A stretch of 64,000 nucleotides of DNA from Diacronema lutheri (taxonomy: Eukaryota > Haptophyta > Pavlovophyceae > Pavlovales > Pavlovaceae): the NCBI GenBank assembly GCA_019448385.1, contig JAGTXO010000001.1:1116001-1180000 (forward strand), in the 5' to 3' direction. Position numbers and translations under genes: made by a program. The stretch's first letter is position 1. Every line of letters begins with the position of its first letter. The notes under the pieces were generated by a model. The model was not told the origin of the DNA, searched no databases, and saw only the letters and a program-made list of their open reading frames with translations. Shown here one piece after another: positions 37,601 to 46,242 of the stretch.

Positions 37601-40600
37601 CAGGCCGTCTTCGTGGCGGAGGCGCGGGCGATCGTCGCGCGCTCCGCCGGCGGCGGCGCGCTGCTCGCGCCGGACGACGTGCGCGACCTGTGCGACGCGC
37701 AGACGGACGCCGATCGCGCTGCGATCTGGGCGTCGGTGGGCGCGCACGAGGCGACGCGCATCTTCGCGCTCGTCACGCGCAACGCGAGCTTGGCGGGCGC
37801 GGCGCTGCTCGTGCTGCACACGCCGGCGGGCGCGCCGGCGCGCGCGCTCGGGCTCGTGGCGACGCGCTCGCGCGCGCCGTCGACGGGCGCGCCGCGCGAC
37901 GCGCACAGGGCGCTGGTGCAGCGGTTGGACGTGCTGATGGACGCGATCGCCGCGGCGCGAGGCGCGTCGCCGCTCGAGCTCGAGCTCGCGCTCGCGCCCG
38001 AGCCGCAGAGCGCGTGCAACGCGCGTGCGGCCGCGCTGCTCTGCCTGCAGGCCGTCGCGGACGCGAGCGGCCGTCCCGCCGCTGAGGACGCGCTGGCCGC
38101 GCTCGACGACGCGCGCGGCATCGACCGGCACTGCCACGCCATCCGGCAGCAGATCGAGGCGAAGCTCGCGTGGCGGCGCGCCGACGGCGCCGTCGGCGTT
38201 GACGGCGCCGACGGCGCGCCCGCGCTCGCGCCTGCCGCCGCACCGCCGGCGTGCGCGCCGGCGCACGCTGCCGGCGAGGCGGCGGTCGACCAGGCGATCG
38301 TCACGCGGGTGCGCGACGCGCTGCGCGCGTGGGCGACGACTGGCACCGCGCCCAGCGCGGCGGTGCTCGACGACGCCTGCGCCGCGTACACGGCCCGCGC
38401 ACGCGCGCGCAAGGACGCGCGCACGGCGCTGGGCCCGACGCGCGCGGCCGAGCTGCTCGCCGCGGCCGCGCGCGGCGGAGCCGACGGGGCGGATGCCGCG
38501 CGCGCGCTGCTCGGCGGCACGCCGCGCCTGCTCGTCGTGCTCCTCTGCGTGCCCGTCGCCGCGCCGTCCGGCGAGCCGCCGCGCCCGGTCGGGCTGCTCG
38601 TCGCCGACCGGCCGACGGACGACTCGCGCCCGGCCGCGCTCGTGCGCTACGACTTTGCGCCGCTCGACGCGGACGTGGCCGTCGCGGTCGGCGCGCATGC
38701 CGTCGCGCTGGCCAGTGCGATCTGGCCGCTGCTCGCGGCCGAGGGGGAGCCGCGGCCATCGCCCGTCGTGCGCTCGCAGCCGCGCGGCGGCGACGATGGC
38801 GCGCGTGCGCTCGCAACGTTCGCGTGCCTCGACGCGCTGATGACCGCCAGCGTCGGCGCGCACGGCCTCGCGGGCGGCGCGGGCATGCTGCCCGCGCTGG
38901 TCGCGCGAGGCGCCGCGGCCGCCCAGCGCGAGCGGCAGCTGCGCGCGGACGCCGAGAGGCTGGGCGGCACGGTCGCTGGGTGGCCGGACACGGGCGCGAG
39001 CGCGGCGGGCGCGAGCGTCGACGAGGAGGCGCGCACGTACGAGGTCGAGGCGGTCGTCGACGAGCGCCGCAAGGCGGGCAAGAAGGTGACGTTCCAGTTC
39101 CGGATCAGGTGGCGGGGCTACGACGAGAGCGCCGACACGTGGGAGCCTGAGGCCAACGTGAGCAGCGACCTCGTCGCCCAGTTCCGCAAGACGCGCGACG
39201 AGCAGAAGCGGCGCGCGGGCGTATCGGGCAGCGGCAGCGGCGGCGCGGGCGCGGCGTCGGCATTGGCGTCGGCGCCGCTTCGCGCGCACGGCGAGTCGGG
39301 CGCCGCGGGCAAGCGCGCCGCGGCGGGTGCCGCCGCGAGCGCGCGCGACGCCGCGGGCGCGCGCGCGCCGAGCGTTCCCCGCGCGCGCGGCGTCGAGCGC
39401 GCGCGCGTGGACGAGCCCGCTGCGCCGAGCGCGCGCGCCGCCGGCGGCGCGACGGCGCGCACGCGCGTCAGCGTGCTCCCGGGCTTCGTGGTCAAGCGCT
39501 CGACGCTCAACGCGGGGCCGCAGGCGGTGACGGCGCAGCCCGGTGCGCGGAAGGAGCTGCGGCGCATCGCGGCGGCCGTGCACAGGCTCACGACACAGGC
39601 GTACCGCGTCATCAACAAGGTGGTGCGCGACGAGGCTGCGGTGGCGAGCGCGCAGGCCGTCGGCGCGGCGTCGGGCGGCCCGTCGACCAGCGTGCACACG
39701 TCGACCACGATGGACAAGGGAACCGTCCGTGCGATCTTCTCGGCCATCGGCTGGCACAAGGACGAGAGCACGTACGGTGCAGCGCCCCGAGGCAAGCCCG
39801 CCGAGCAAGCCGCCGCGCAGACCAAGGCGGCGACGGCGCGCGCCGTCGGCGAGATGGCCGAGGGCGTCCAGCCCGTCTGCGCGGTGGGCCTCACGGAGAT
39901 CCTCGAGGCGGAGGCGACGCAGGTGTCCACCGCGTGCCTGATGCATCCATCGCGCGTCGTGAACGGGCTGCTCCGCGACGTCGTCCGCGCGGCAGTCGAG
40001 CGCGACGAGGCGCTCGTCGCGCTGCCCGAGATGCAGCGAAACGCGCGCGTGCGCGAGCTGTGCGAGCGGCTGCTGCGCGGCGACGTGGAGGGCGCGCGCG
40101 TCGGCTGCCCCGCCGCGCTCGACCGCCACCTGCCCGACATGGTCCTCCACAAGATCGACTACAAGTGCACGCCCACGAAAAGGTGGAACTACGACCGGCA
40201 CACGACGCGCTACTTCCTCGTGCAGATCCGCACCCTGCAGCACGTGGCCGAGGGGCAGGCGCTGCTCTGCCGGCTCGCGCACATCCACACGCAGCTGACC
40301 GGACGGCCGCCGCGGTACAATGTGGCGCCGCTGCGCACGCACAATGTGCGCGCGAGGCGTGGCTGCCGCTGCCGCCGCCGAGCGCCCAAGCGCGCGCGCC
40401 GCCGCCGTGCGCGCCGCCCCGCGGCCAGGTTGGTCACGCGCCCGCGCGCTCGCGCGCCGCGCGCTGCGCGCAGGTGCCGCGCAACGTGCGCCTCGCCGCG
40501 AGCGCCATCTGGGTGACGCTTTCGGATGACGAGCGCAAGGAGCTGCGCGCGCGGCTCAAGGCGCTGGACCTGCGCGACCACGATGGCGAGCCGATCAAGT

Positions 40601-42198
40601 GGACAGGCACAAACGGCAACACCCCGCCGATGTCGGACGTGCGCGTCAGGTACGCGGTCTTTGCGACGCGCTTCGACATCTCCAACCGCGTCTTCGACTA
40701 CGCCGGGCGCGAGCGGCCGCCGGCCGATCTGCCGTGGCACGCGCGGCGCTCGTGGGTTGGCCTCGCGCCGCTGCCGCGCGTGCCGCTCCCGGGCCGGCAG
40801 CCCGTCAAGTCGGTGGTGACAGATGGCGTCGCCGTGCACGCCGTCGGGACCGTCCTCGTGCCGAAGGCGCAGGCGCCGGCCGGCGGCTCGGGCGTCCTGC
40901 ACCGCTGGCGCCGGCCGGACGGGCGCATCGCCGTCGCGCTCGGCTCCGAGCTGCGGCGGGCGATCGACGTCGAGGCGGCGGTCGTCGTCGCGGCCGACCC
41001 GAACATGGGCAACATCACCACCTACTCTGCGCACGTCGGGCGGGCGGCCGTCTGGCGGCAGTTCACGCAGCGCGCGCGCGCGCGCGCCGCGGGCTTTGCG
41101 CGCGAGACGGCCAAGACCAACGCGGCGCGGCGGCGCGTGCGCACCGACGGGCGCGGCGAGGAGTTCAGCGTGGAGGCGGACGAGGCGCGGCTTGGCGAGG
41201 CGCACAGCGCCAAGGTGCTCGACGCGGGCAAATACATCGCCTTCCACCGCGAGAGCGCGCGGGTGCGCGAGCGCGCCGCCGAGCACGTGTACGACGCGCC
41301 GGCGCGCCGGAAGGAGCGCTGGCGGCGCGACAGCGGCGGGCGGTCCAACGCGGCGCGCGTCGCCGAGGCGCTCATCGCGGCGCACTGTGTCGACGGCGTG
41401 ACGCGCGACCGGCTGCTCGTGTGCGTGGGCAAGTGGCTGCGCGACCACAAGGGCGCGCAGCCCAAGGGCGCGCCGCCCGCCTTCCAGGTGGGGCTGCTGC
41501 GCGAGCTGCGGCGGCGCGGCGTCGCGGCCGTCTTCGTGCCCGAGCCGTACACGTCGATGCACTGCTCGATGCCGCGGCTCGCCAAGGGCGGCAGGCTGCA
41601 GCGCTGCGGCGCGGAGCTCGCGCAGAACCCGCGCCTGCCCGTGGCAAAGGGCGGCACGCGCACGGTGCACGCGCTCGTCATCTGCCCGGCGTGCAACGGC
41701 GGCAAGAAGCCCGTGCACCGCGACTACAACGCCGCGCGCAACATCTTCTACGACGTGCACGACATGGCGGCGCACGCGGCCGGGCGCGACACCACGTCGA
41801 CGCCTGAGCGCTTTGCCCTCGTGCTCGCCTGGTGGGCGCGCGGCGAGGTGTGGGAGCGTGAGGAGCGCATGGTGCACGGCGAGGGCGACGACTGCGACGA
41901 CGAGTGCGACGGCGACGACGAGGGCGACGACGAGGGCGACGACGACGACGACGACGATGGCAGCGGCGACGGCGGCGGCGGCGAGGGCGACGGCGACGGC
42001 GACGGCGACGGAGGCGGCGGCGGCGACGACGACGATGACGGCGGGGGAGGCGGCGGCGGCGACGGCGGTGGCGACGACGGCGGCGGGCGCGGCGGCGGTG
42101 GCGGCGGCGGCTCTCGCGCCCGCACCCCCGCCCGCGGAGCTGCCAGCGCCAGTGCCGGCGGCGGCAGCGCGCGCGGGCCGAAGCGCGGCCGGCGTTGA
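23296..42198 (+). CDS. Giant C48 peptidase-YqaJ-chromodomain-Fanzor fusion protein
   Basis: Predicted exons 23296-26970, 27104-40345 and 40474-42198 give 6213 residues. Both introns (133 and 128 bp, GTAGGC and GTGCGC donors, CGCAG acceptors) are phase 0 and join frames that otherwise terminate. Order of parts: C48-like peptidase (residues about 35-190), Ala/Asp-rich linker, a possible membrane helix (about 1096-1125), long Arg/Ala-rich regions, second C48-like peptidase (about 2388-2600), several degenerate peptidase-like modules, YqaJ-type exonuclease (about 3960-4150), Pro/Ala repeats, chromodomain (about 5202-5257), Fanzor nuclease (about 5349-6070) and an Asp/Gly-rich acidic tail. It may be a polyprotein cut by its own peptidases, or several transcripts. 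Further in-frame introns cannot be excluded. Position between REV7 and RPN8 and this domain mix suggest a mobile-element origin. A single mature protein of this size is not proven. Confidence 0.65.
23401..23865 (+). other. C48 (Ulp1-like) peptidase domain 1 of the giant protein
   Basis: The catalytic pattern of Ulp1/adenain-type cysteine peptidases can be read in order: His105 in LVHWTAAYLLL, Asp132 in LLADSRTLG, Gln173 and Cys179 in PPQSGAACCF, with Gln-Cys spacing of six as in SENP/Ulp1. Enzymes of this clan cut SUMO-like modifiers or, in Polinton-like elements and adenoviruses, capsid precursors. Overall identity to known enzymes appears low, so this is a motif-level call. Confidence 0.6.
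30204..30450. repeat. 57-bp coding minisatellite
   Basis: Four imperfect copies of a unit of about 57 bp, coding for a block like SAFAPAADGVFPAPLAA, sit just before the second peptidase domain of the giant protein. One copy is shorter by 6 bp, keeping the frame. Likely a flexible, fast-evolving linker. Confidence 0.8.
30590..31240 (+). other. C48 (Ulp1-like) peptidase domain 2 of the giant protein
   Basis: Residues about 2388-2605. The catalytic order is His2507 in SGHFTALRL, Asp2530 in AVLVDTLA, Gln2571 and Cys2576 in AQRGATCGLAIVGALN; the TCG triplet matches the DCG of Ulp1-type enzymes. The upstream part (ERIASGDMLASTVDACCEV, HVCHVPLAAQPAVF) resembles the substrate-groove half of the fold. 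This is the better preserved of the two peptidase signatures and could process the giant protein or deconjugate a modifier. Confidence 0.65.
31553..31621. repeat. GCC trinucleotide repeat coding 23 alanines
   Basis: An uninterrupted (GCC)n array in frame codes for 23 consecutive alanines, embedded in a longer Ala/Thr/Pro-rich low-complexity region from about 31390. It separates peptidase domain 2 from the following modules. Confidence 0.9.
35300..35880 (+). other. YqaJ-type exonuclease domain (PD-(D/E)XK) of the giant protein
   Basis: Residues about 3960-4150 follow the lambda-exonuclease/YqaJ viral recombinase plan: an N-terminal RSPRWHDERWEEVTGS, GILGEAVALRK (Glu4023), AFSPDGL (Asp4061), VLVEVKTL (Glu4076, Lys4078) and a Gln helix HRDQLQLGMHVLG. 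All expected catalytic positions are present. Such 5'-3' exonucleases make single strands for annealing in phage and element recombination. Within this gene it could process element ends or repair Fanzor-made breaks; that role is inference. Confidence 0.85.
37150..37305. repeat. Pro/Ala-coding repeat
   Basis: Tandem copies of an 18-bp unit code for a block of APPPAA type between the YqaJ and chromodomain parts of the giant protein. Copies differ by single bases (one Thr and one Val variant). Probable flexible linker. Confidence 0.85.
39026..39204 (+). other. Chromodomain of the giant protein
   Basis: Residues about 5202-5257. It shows the classic pattern: TYEVEAVVDERRKAGKK, then FQFRIRWRGYDESADTWEPEANV and a C-terminal helix LVAQFRKTR. 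The aromatic cage positions are Tyr, Trp (in RWRGY) and Trp (in DTWEP). Chromodomains bind methylated histone tails; in chromoviral retrotransposons they steer integration to heterochromatin. Here it directly precedes the Fanzor nuclease. Confidence 0.9.
39473..41790 (+). other. Fanzor (eukaryotic TnpB-like) RuvC nuclease domain
   Basis: Residues about 5349-6070, spanning intron 40346-40473. The N-terminal half is helical. RuvC-I is AADPNMGN (Asp5814). The Glu lies in VPEPYTSMHC (Glu5996), the rearranged position described for Fanzors (usual form DEYRTSxxC), while the TnpB-type position (VCVGKWLRD) has no Glu. A zinc ribbon uses Cys6003, Cys6017, Cys6043 and Cys6046 (CPAC). RuvC-III is HRDYNAARNIFY (Asp6056). 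All three acidic residues are present, so it should be active. Family members are RNA-guided DNA endonucleases using an RNA encoded at the element's end. An acidic Asp/Gly tail follows. Confidence 0.88.
41880..42120. repeat. GGCGAC-type repeat coding an Asp/Gly acidic tail
   Basis: Irregular GGCGAC, GACGAC and GGCGGC hexamers code for an Asp/Gly-rich C-terminus after the Fanzor domain, followed by a short basic end (GPKRGRR). In TnpB-type loci the guide RNA often overlaps this part of the gene. Confidence 0.85.
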
Positions 42199-42614
42199 CG
42201 CACGGCCGAGCCGCGCAGCGGTCGACGCTTTGCGGGCTCTGCCCAGGTCGCGCGCGGCTGGCGACGCGTGCCGCGCGCGGCACGACCGTGCACGCCGCCA
42301 CCCGTGGCCGAGCGCGCCGCACCAGCCGGCCCGCTCCAACCGCCGTGCGGATCACGGACGCTCGCTACGGCTCGTCGGCGCGCGTCACCTGCGCCGGCGG
42401 CCACGGCGCCGTCTGCTCCGGCCTCGTCGCGAGCAGCCCGACCGCTGCTCGCCGCCCGCACGCCGCCGCAGCAACGCTGCGCGTCGTGCTCCCCCGCTCG
42501 CCAAACGCGAAGAGCTCCCTCACAAGGACGTCCTTCCGAACGGCCCGCGCTGCACTCGGGGCGCGATCGTGCCCCTGATCGGATTTGGCTTGACCATCTA
42601 ACGTTTTTCGCGTG
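42199..42614. other. Intergenic space between giant gene and RPN8; possible element right end
   Basis: The 416 bp hold the 3' ends of two convergent genes. No gene is visible. In known Fanzor loci the guide RNA scaffold starts near the 3' end of the coding region and ends at the element's right boundary, so this is where an omega-type RNA would be expected. I could not identify a terminal repeat or target-site duplication by eye. Confidence 0.3.
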
Positions 42615-44033
42615 TCACTTGTCGGCGTTCGGCTTGGGCGCGGCGTCTTTTGGCGCGCTCACAACGGTTTCGCGCTTCACCTTTGCGTCCTTGTCCTTGT
42701 CCTTCTCGCGCTCCTTCTCCTTGTCCTCGGCGCTTCGCTCGCGCTCCTTGTTGACGAGCTTGTTGTTGATCAGGTTGTGCAGCGCGACGACGGAGCGGAT
42801 AATCGAGGCGAGGTAGATGGCGAGCGACATGTCGTTGGTCTTGATCGACATGGCCTTGACGAGCTCCTCGACGGCAACGTTTGGGAGCAGGTTGAACACG
42901 TCCTGCAGCATGTACATGATCTGGTGGTTGATGGGCAGCTTGCCCGCAGTCACCTGCTTCAGATAGCCGTCAATCTCCTCGAGCCGCTCCTGCAGCCCGC
43001 GAATTGCCGCGAGCTTGCCCGAGACCTGGTTTGCGAGCGTCGAGATGGTCGTGTCCTTGACGTCGCGCAGCAGGTGCTCGACGCCGACCTCCTCCGATTC
43101 CATCGCGCCGATCTCGGAGTTGATGTGCTTGAAGGTCCACTGTGGCGGGTTGCCGTCCCCCTTCGACTCCTCCGCGGCGAAGTAGGCAGTGGTCGGGATG
43201 TTCATCGAGACCGGCTTCACGTCGATGATAACGTAGGCGGGCGTCGGCGTGTACCTGCGCACGAGCTTGTCAATCTCGATGTCCTGCCGGGGGCGGGCAG
43301 CGCGCGGCGGGGCGGAGCATCGTCATTGATGCGTCGGGCCGCGCTCCGCGACGCCTGCGCGCGCCGGCAGCCGTGGCGCCGCGCGCGCGCGCGCGCGCGC
43401 GCGCGCGCGCACCCCCGGGCGGATGCGCGGTCCCGTCGAGTACCAGCCAATGACCTTCTCGCGCGCGTTGACCTTCTTGAACATGCCGTGCATCTGCTCC
43501 AAGAAGTTGTGGTCGAGAAACCAGATGGACGGATCCTTGTCATCTTCCTCGAAGGGTACGGCGAAGGATGCGGTGATGTCGTACACCCCCTGCGCAGCGA
43601 CGGCGGCGGCGGCGGCGGCGGCGGCAGCGGCCGGAAGTGCGCAACGCGCGCGTGGTCAGCACAGCGCGTGCGGCGCGGGCCGCGTCGGCCGCGGTGGGCG
43701 TGGAGCGCGCACGGCGCGCGGCGCGGGGTGCTGCGGAGGCATCGGCGGAAAGGCGGCGCGCACTCTCGATATTTCGCCGAGCAGGATGCCGATTACCCGC
43801 CGCTTCGTGTCTCGCGCGACGCGGTTGTAGTGGTCCACAGCGTTAAGCAGCACGATCGGGTGCACGATCACGTTCTGCGGCTCGAGCTTGGCCGAGAGGG
43901 CCTGCGCTCGGCTCCGGCGCAAGGGGACCGCGCGCCACGCACGGCGGTCGGCGAGCCGGACGGCGTGCGCACGCGCGCGACGGGCGCGGCGTCGTACCGG
44001 CGTTGAGCTCTCTCCCTCCGCTGGCGTCGACAT
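42615..44033 (-). CDS. PSMD7: 26S proteasome lid subunit RPN8
   Basis: Four exons on the minus strand: 44033-43998, 43901-43764, 43589-43413 and 43283-42615 (339 residues; human about 324). Introns of 96, 174 and 129 bp are all GT-AG and in phase; the last contains a (GC)n microsatellite at 43381-43410. The MPN domain is clear ([45 protein letters not shown]), without the JAMM zinc residues, as expected for RPN8. The C-terminal half carries [17 protein letters not shown] and [22 protein letters not shown], then a KEKE-type lysine/glutamate tail. It pairs with RPN11 in the regulatory particle lid. The first exon encodes only [12 protein letters not shown]. Start codon lies 77 bp from the divergent transporter gene. 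Confidence 0.96.
43381..43410. repeat. (GC)15 microsatellite in an RPN8 intron
   Basis: An uninterrupted 30-bp GC dinucleotide run lies directly at the 5' end of the third RPN8 intron on the minus strand, immediately after its GT donor. Confidence 0.95.
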
Positions 44034-44110
44034 CGCTCCCCTGGCGCGCTGCGCAGGCTACGCCGCGCAATTTTAAAAAATCCTGGAGGTTTCAGTTCGC
44101 GTTCAAAATA
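44034..44110. promoter_or_regulatory. 77-bp head-to-head space (RPN8 / SulP-like)
   Basis: Only 77 bp separate the divergent start codons. It contains the only AT-rich patch nearby, CAATTTTAAAAAATCC at about 44068-44083, and CAAAATA just before the transporter ATG. A shared bidirectional promoter is the simplest reading. Confidence 0.5.
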
Positions 44111-45685
44111 ATGCCGAGTCCGTGCAGGTCGCCTGCGTGGAGGTCAGCTCCCGCGCGGCGCGGGCGCTTCGTCGAGTCGGGTGACGTGCTCAGCGGTGTG
44201 TGCACAGGGTGCAACGTCTTTGTCGACTCGGTTGGCATTGCCGCGCTGCTCTTCGCCTCGCCCGCGCTCGACATGCACCTCGACACCGCCGTGAAGCAGC
44301 ATCTCGTGGGCTTTGCGGTGGCGCAGGGCGTGCTCGCGCACCTCGCGCGGCCTGGTCGGACCACGCGGCCAGTGATCGCGCCGCCTGGCTACGAGATGGT
44401 ACCCGGCTTGCTGTGCCTAGTCAGTCACGTGGCCGCCACCATCACAGCTGGCGCGCACACGCACGCCGAGCTCCTGTCAACCGTGCTCATCGCAGTCGCG
44501 CTCGTCAGCGCGACCAGCGCGCTCTTGCTGGCGTGCGCTTCGTCGCGCCCGCGCGCGCTGGCGCAAGTGCCCGAATCGGTGCGTGTGGGCATCCTTGCAC
44601 ACGTCGGCCTGCACCTCTTCGAGCTGGCCGTGCGGCAGGCAACTTCAAAAGGCGTCGCCGAGCTCGCGTCAGAAGGCACGCACCTCGACTTTGCGCTCCT
44701 CGCGCCGCCGCTCGGCGCGGCGCTCGCGCTGTGGCTCGTGCTGCGATCGTCGACCGCGCCACTCATTGCAACGCTCGCGGTGCCCGGCATCCTCTTCCTC
44801 GTCGGCGCACACGTGCACCTCGCACGGCTCGCGGCCGGGCTGTCGCTTGCAGAGGCGCAGGAGCAGCGATGGCTCCTGCCCTCAACGGAGGGCGCGCCGC
44901 TGTTCAGCCTGTGGCAGGCCATCAACCCGCGCATGGCACGCTGGTCGCTTCTTTGCACGCCAACCTGCCTGTACTACGTCGTCTCGGCCGCGCTCCTGCC
45001 CGTGCTCTCGTCCTGCTTGAACCTCGCCCTCCTCGAGCAGTTTGAGCGACCGCGCTCGGTCGACCTGCGCGCCGAGACGCGCGCGCACGGTCTCGCAAGC
45101 TTCGTCGCCGCGAGCATCGGCGGCGCGCCGTGCTTCTTCTCGCTCTCGTGCACCGCCGTGCACAACAACCTGGGCGCCGTCACGAGGGCGTCATCATGGG
45201 TCGCGGTTGCAACGGCGCTCGCGCTCGCCACACTGCGTGGCAGCGCCGAGCTGATCGGGCTGATGCCACGCGCAATCATCTCGACCACGTGCGCGTACAT
45301 CGCCTTTGACTTCGTCTGGGATGGGCTCGTGAGCAAGTGCGCCTGGCGTGCCGACTTTGCGTGGGGGTGGCTCACGCTCGCGTTGTGCGCACGGCTCGGC
45401 GCGCTCGGCGGCGGCGTGTGCGCGATCGGCGCGCACGCGCTGCTCGTCGCCGTGCGCGATGAGGTCGCGCTCGCCGCGGTTAGCACGCTCCGCACGCCGG
45501 AGGTCACGCCCACGCGCCCACCCAGGCGCTCTGCAAGCCCCAAGCAAGCGCGCACGCCCGGCCGTACCGCGTCGGGCTCGCGCCCCGGTTCGCTGAGCCC
45601 GGCGCAGCGGCGGCAGCTGCAGCGCACAGAGCCGTCCGCCGGGCGCGTCCGCGAACGGCTGTTGCGGAGCGGCAGCGTGCGCTGA
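44111..45685 (+). CDS. SulP/SLC26-like anion transporter lacking STAS domain
   Basis: A 524-residue polytopic membrane protein with about ten hydrophobic segments and no intron needed. It most resembles SulP-type transporters of the fungal vacuolar YGR125W class: TGCNVFVDSVGIAALLF near the N-terminus, and the conserved block LRAETRAHGLASFVAASIGG with Asp/Glu-rich start, followed by ALSRT-like membrane helices. There is no STAS domain; the C-tail is short, basic and Ser/Pro-rich. The ATG at 44111 is chosen over an upstream in-frame ATG (44003) that would overlap the RPN8 start. Substrate is unknown; sulfate or another anion is an inference from the superfamily. The protein may act at an internal membrane. 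Confidence 0.65.
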   Translation: MPSPCRSPAWRSAPARRGRFVESGDVLSGVCTGCNVFVDSVGIAALLFASPALDMHLDTAVKQHLVGFAVAQGVLAHLARPGRTTRPVIAPPGYEMVPGLLCLVSHVAATITAGAHTHAELLSTVLIAVALVSATSALLLACASSRPRALAQVPESVRVGILAHVGLHLFELAVRQATSKGVAELASEGTHLDFALLAPPLGAALALWLVLRSSTAPLIATLAVPGILFLVGAHVHLARLAAGLSLAEAQEQRWLLPSTEGAPLFSLWQAINPRMARWSLLCTPTCLYYVVSAALLPVLSSCLNLALLEQFERPRSVDLRAETRAHGLASFVAASIGGAPCFFSLSCTAVHNNLGAVTRASSWVAVATALALATLRGSAELIGLMPRAIISTTCAYIAFDFVWDGLVSKCAWRADFAWGWLTLALCARLGALGGGVCAIGAHALLVAVRDEVALAAVSTLRTPEVTPTRPPRRSASPKQARTPGRTASGSRPGSLSPAQRRQLQRTEPSAGRVRERLLRSGSVR

Positions 45686-46063
45686 CGCGGCTTGTCCCGG
45701 TCGCGCACGCGGAGCCACACCGCTCGGCGCGCACTTGCTACGTGCGACGCAACAATGGATGCGCACGGGCTGCGACACGTGTACGCGGGCCTTCGCGATG
45801 GCCGGTGTCCTACGCCCGGAATGGAGCGCACGGGCGCGGACACGACACGGGCGCGGACACGACTGCAGAAAGCTACCGCGCGCCCTCATTCATCTGCGCG
45901 TGCGCAGCACAGCTGCAAAAGGGCTGAAAATCAATCGTTGTTTTTCTTGCGAACGCCAGGCGAGGGCACGTGCGAGAGCATGTGTGGCCACGCATTTGGG
46001 GACGAGAGCAGGCAAGGTGGTGACGCGGACGGTGTAGTACACAGGTCGCGAATCGCCGGAGGG
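45686..46063. other. Convergent intergenic space (SulP-like / SELENOO)
   Basis: No gene is visible. A direct repeat of about 17 bp (GGGCGCGGACACGAC core) occurs twice at 45833-45865. The stretch should hold the end of the transporter mRNA and, on the other strand, the distal 3' UTR of the selenoprotein gene beyond its SECIS element. Confidence 0.4.
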
Positions 46064-46135
46064 CCGCCACTGGTCTCCACTCGGTGCATCCGCAGAAAAG
46101 CGGGTGTCGCACCGAGCATCACGTCTCAGCGGCGG
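46064..46135 (-). promoter_or_regulatory. SECIS element of selenoprotein O
   Basis: Reading the minus strand, an 8-bp lower helix (CCGCCGCU with AGUGGCGG) leads to an internal loop and a k-turn-like quartet (UGAU at 46121-46118 opposite GGAG at 46078-46075). A 9-bp helix follows (GCUCGGUGC with GCACCGAGU), then an apical region GACACC with a small hairpin closing around UUUUCU. Unpaired CC in place of the usual AA is known for SelM and SelO SECIS elements. It lies about 108 nt beyond the stop of the SELENOO frame, the right place to recode its UGA. Confidence 0.8.
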
Positions 46136-46242
46136 GGGTCCACCTCCGCGCGGTGCGCGGGGAGCGGCCGCGCCGCAACTGGCGGGGCGCGCGCGTGCGC
46201 TGTGAGCAAGCGACGCGCGCGCCGCGCGAGAAGCGGACGGGC

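Noticed and set aside
35192-40342. 1716-codon open frame on the minus strand opposite the giant gene
   Set aside because: It is the antisense of the giant gene; composition is Arg/Ala/His-rich without motifs, whereas the plus strand carries the YqaJ, chromodomain and Fanzor signatures.
41880-42120. GGCGAC repeat as a stand-alone satellite
   Set aside because: It is in frame with the Fanzor domain and ends at its stop codon, so it is treated as a coding acidic tail.
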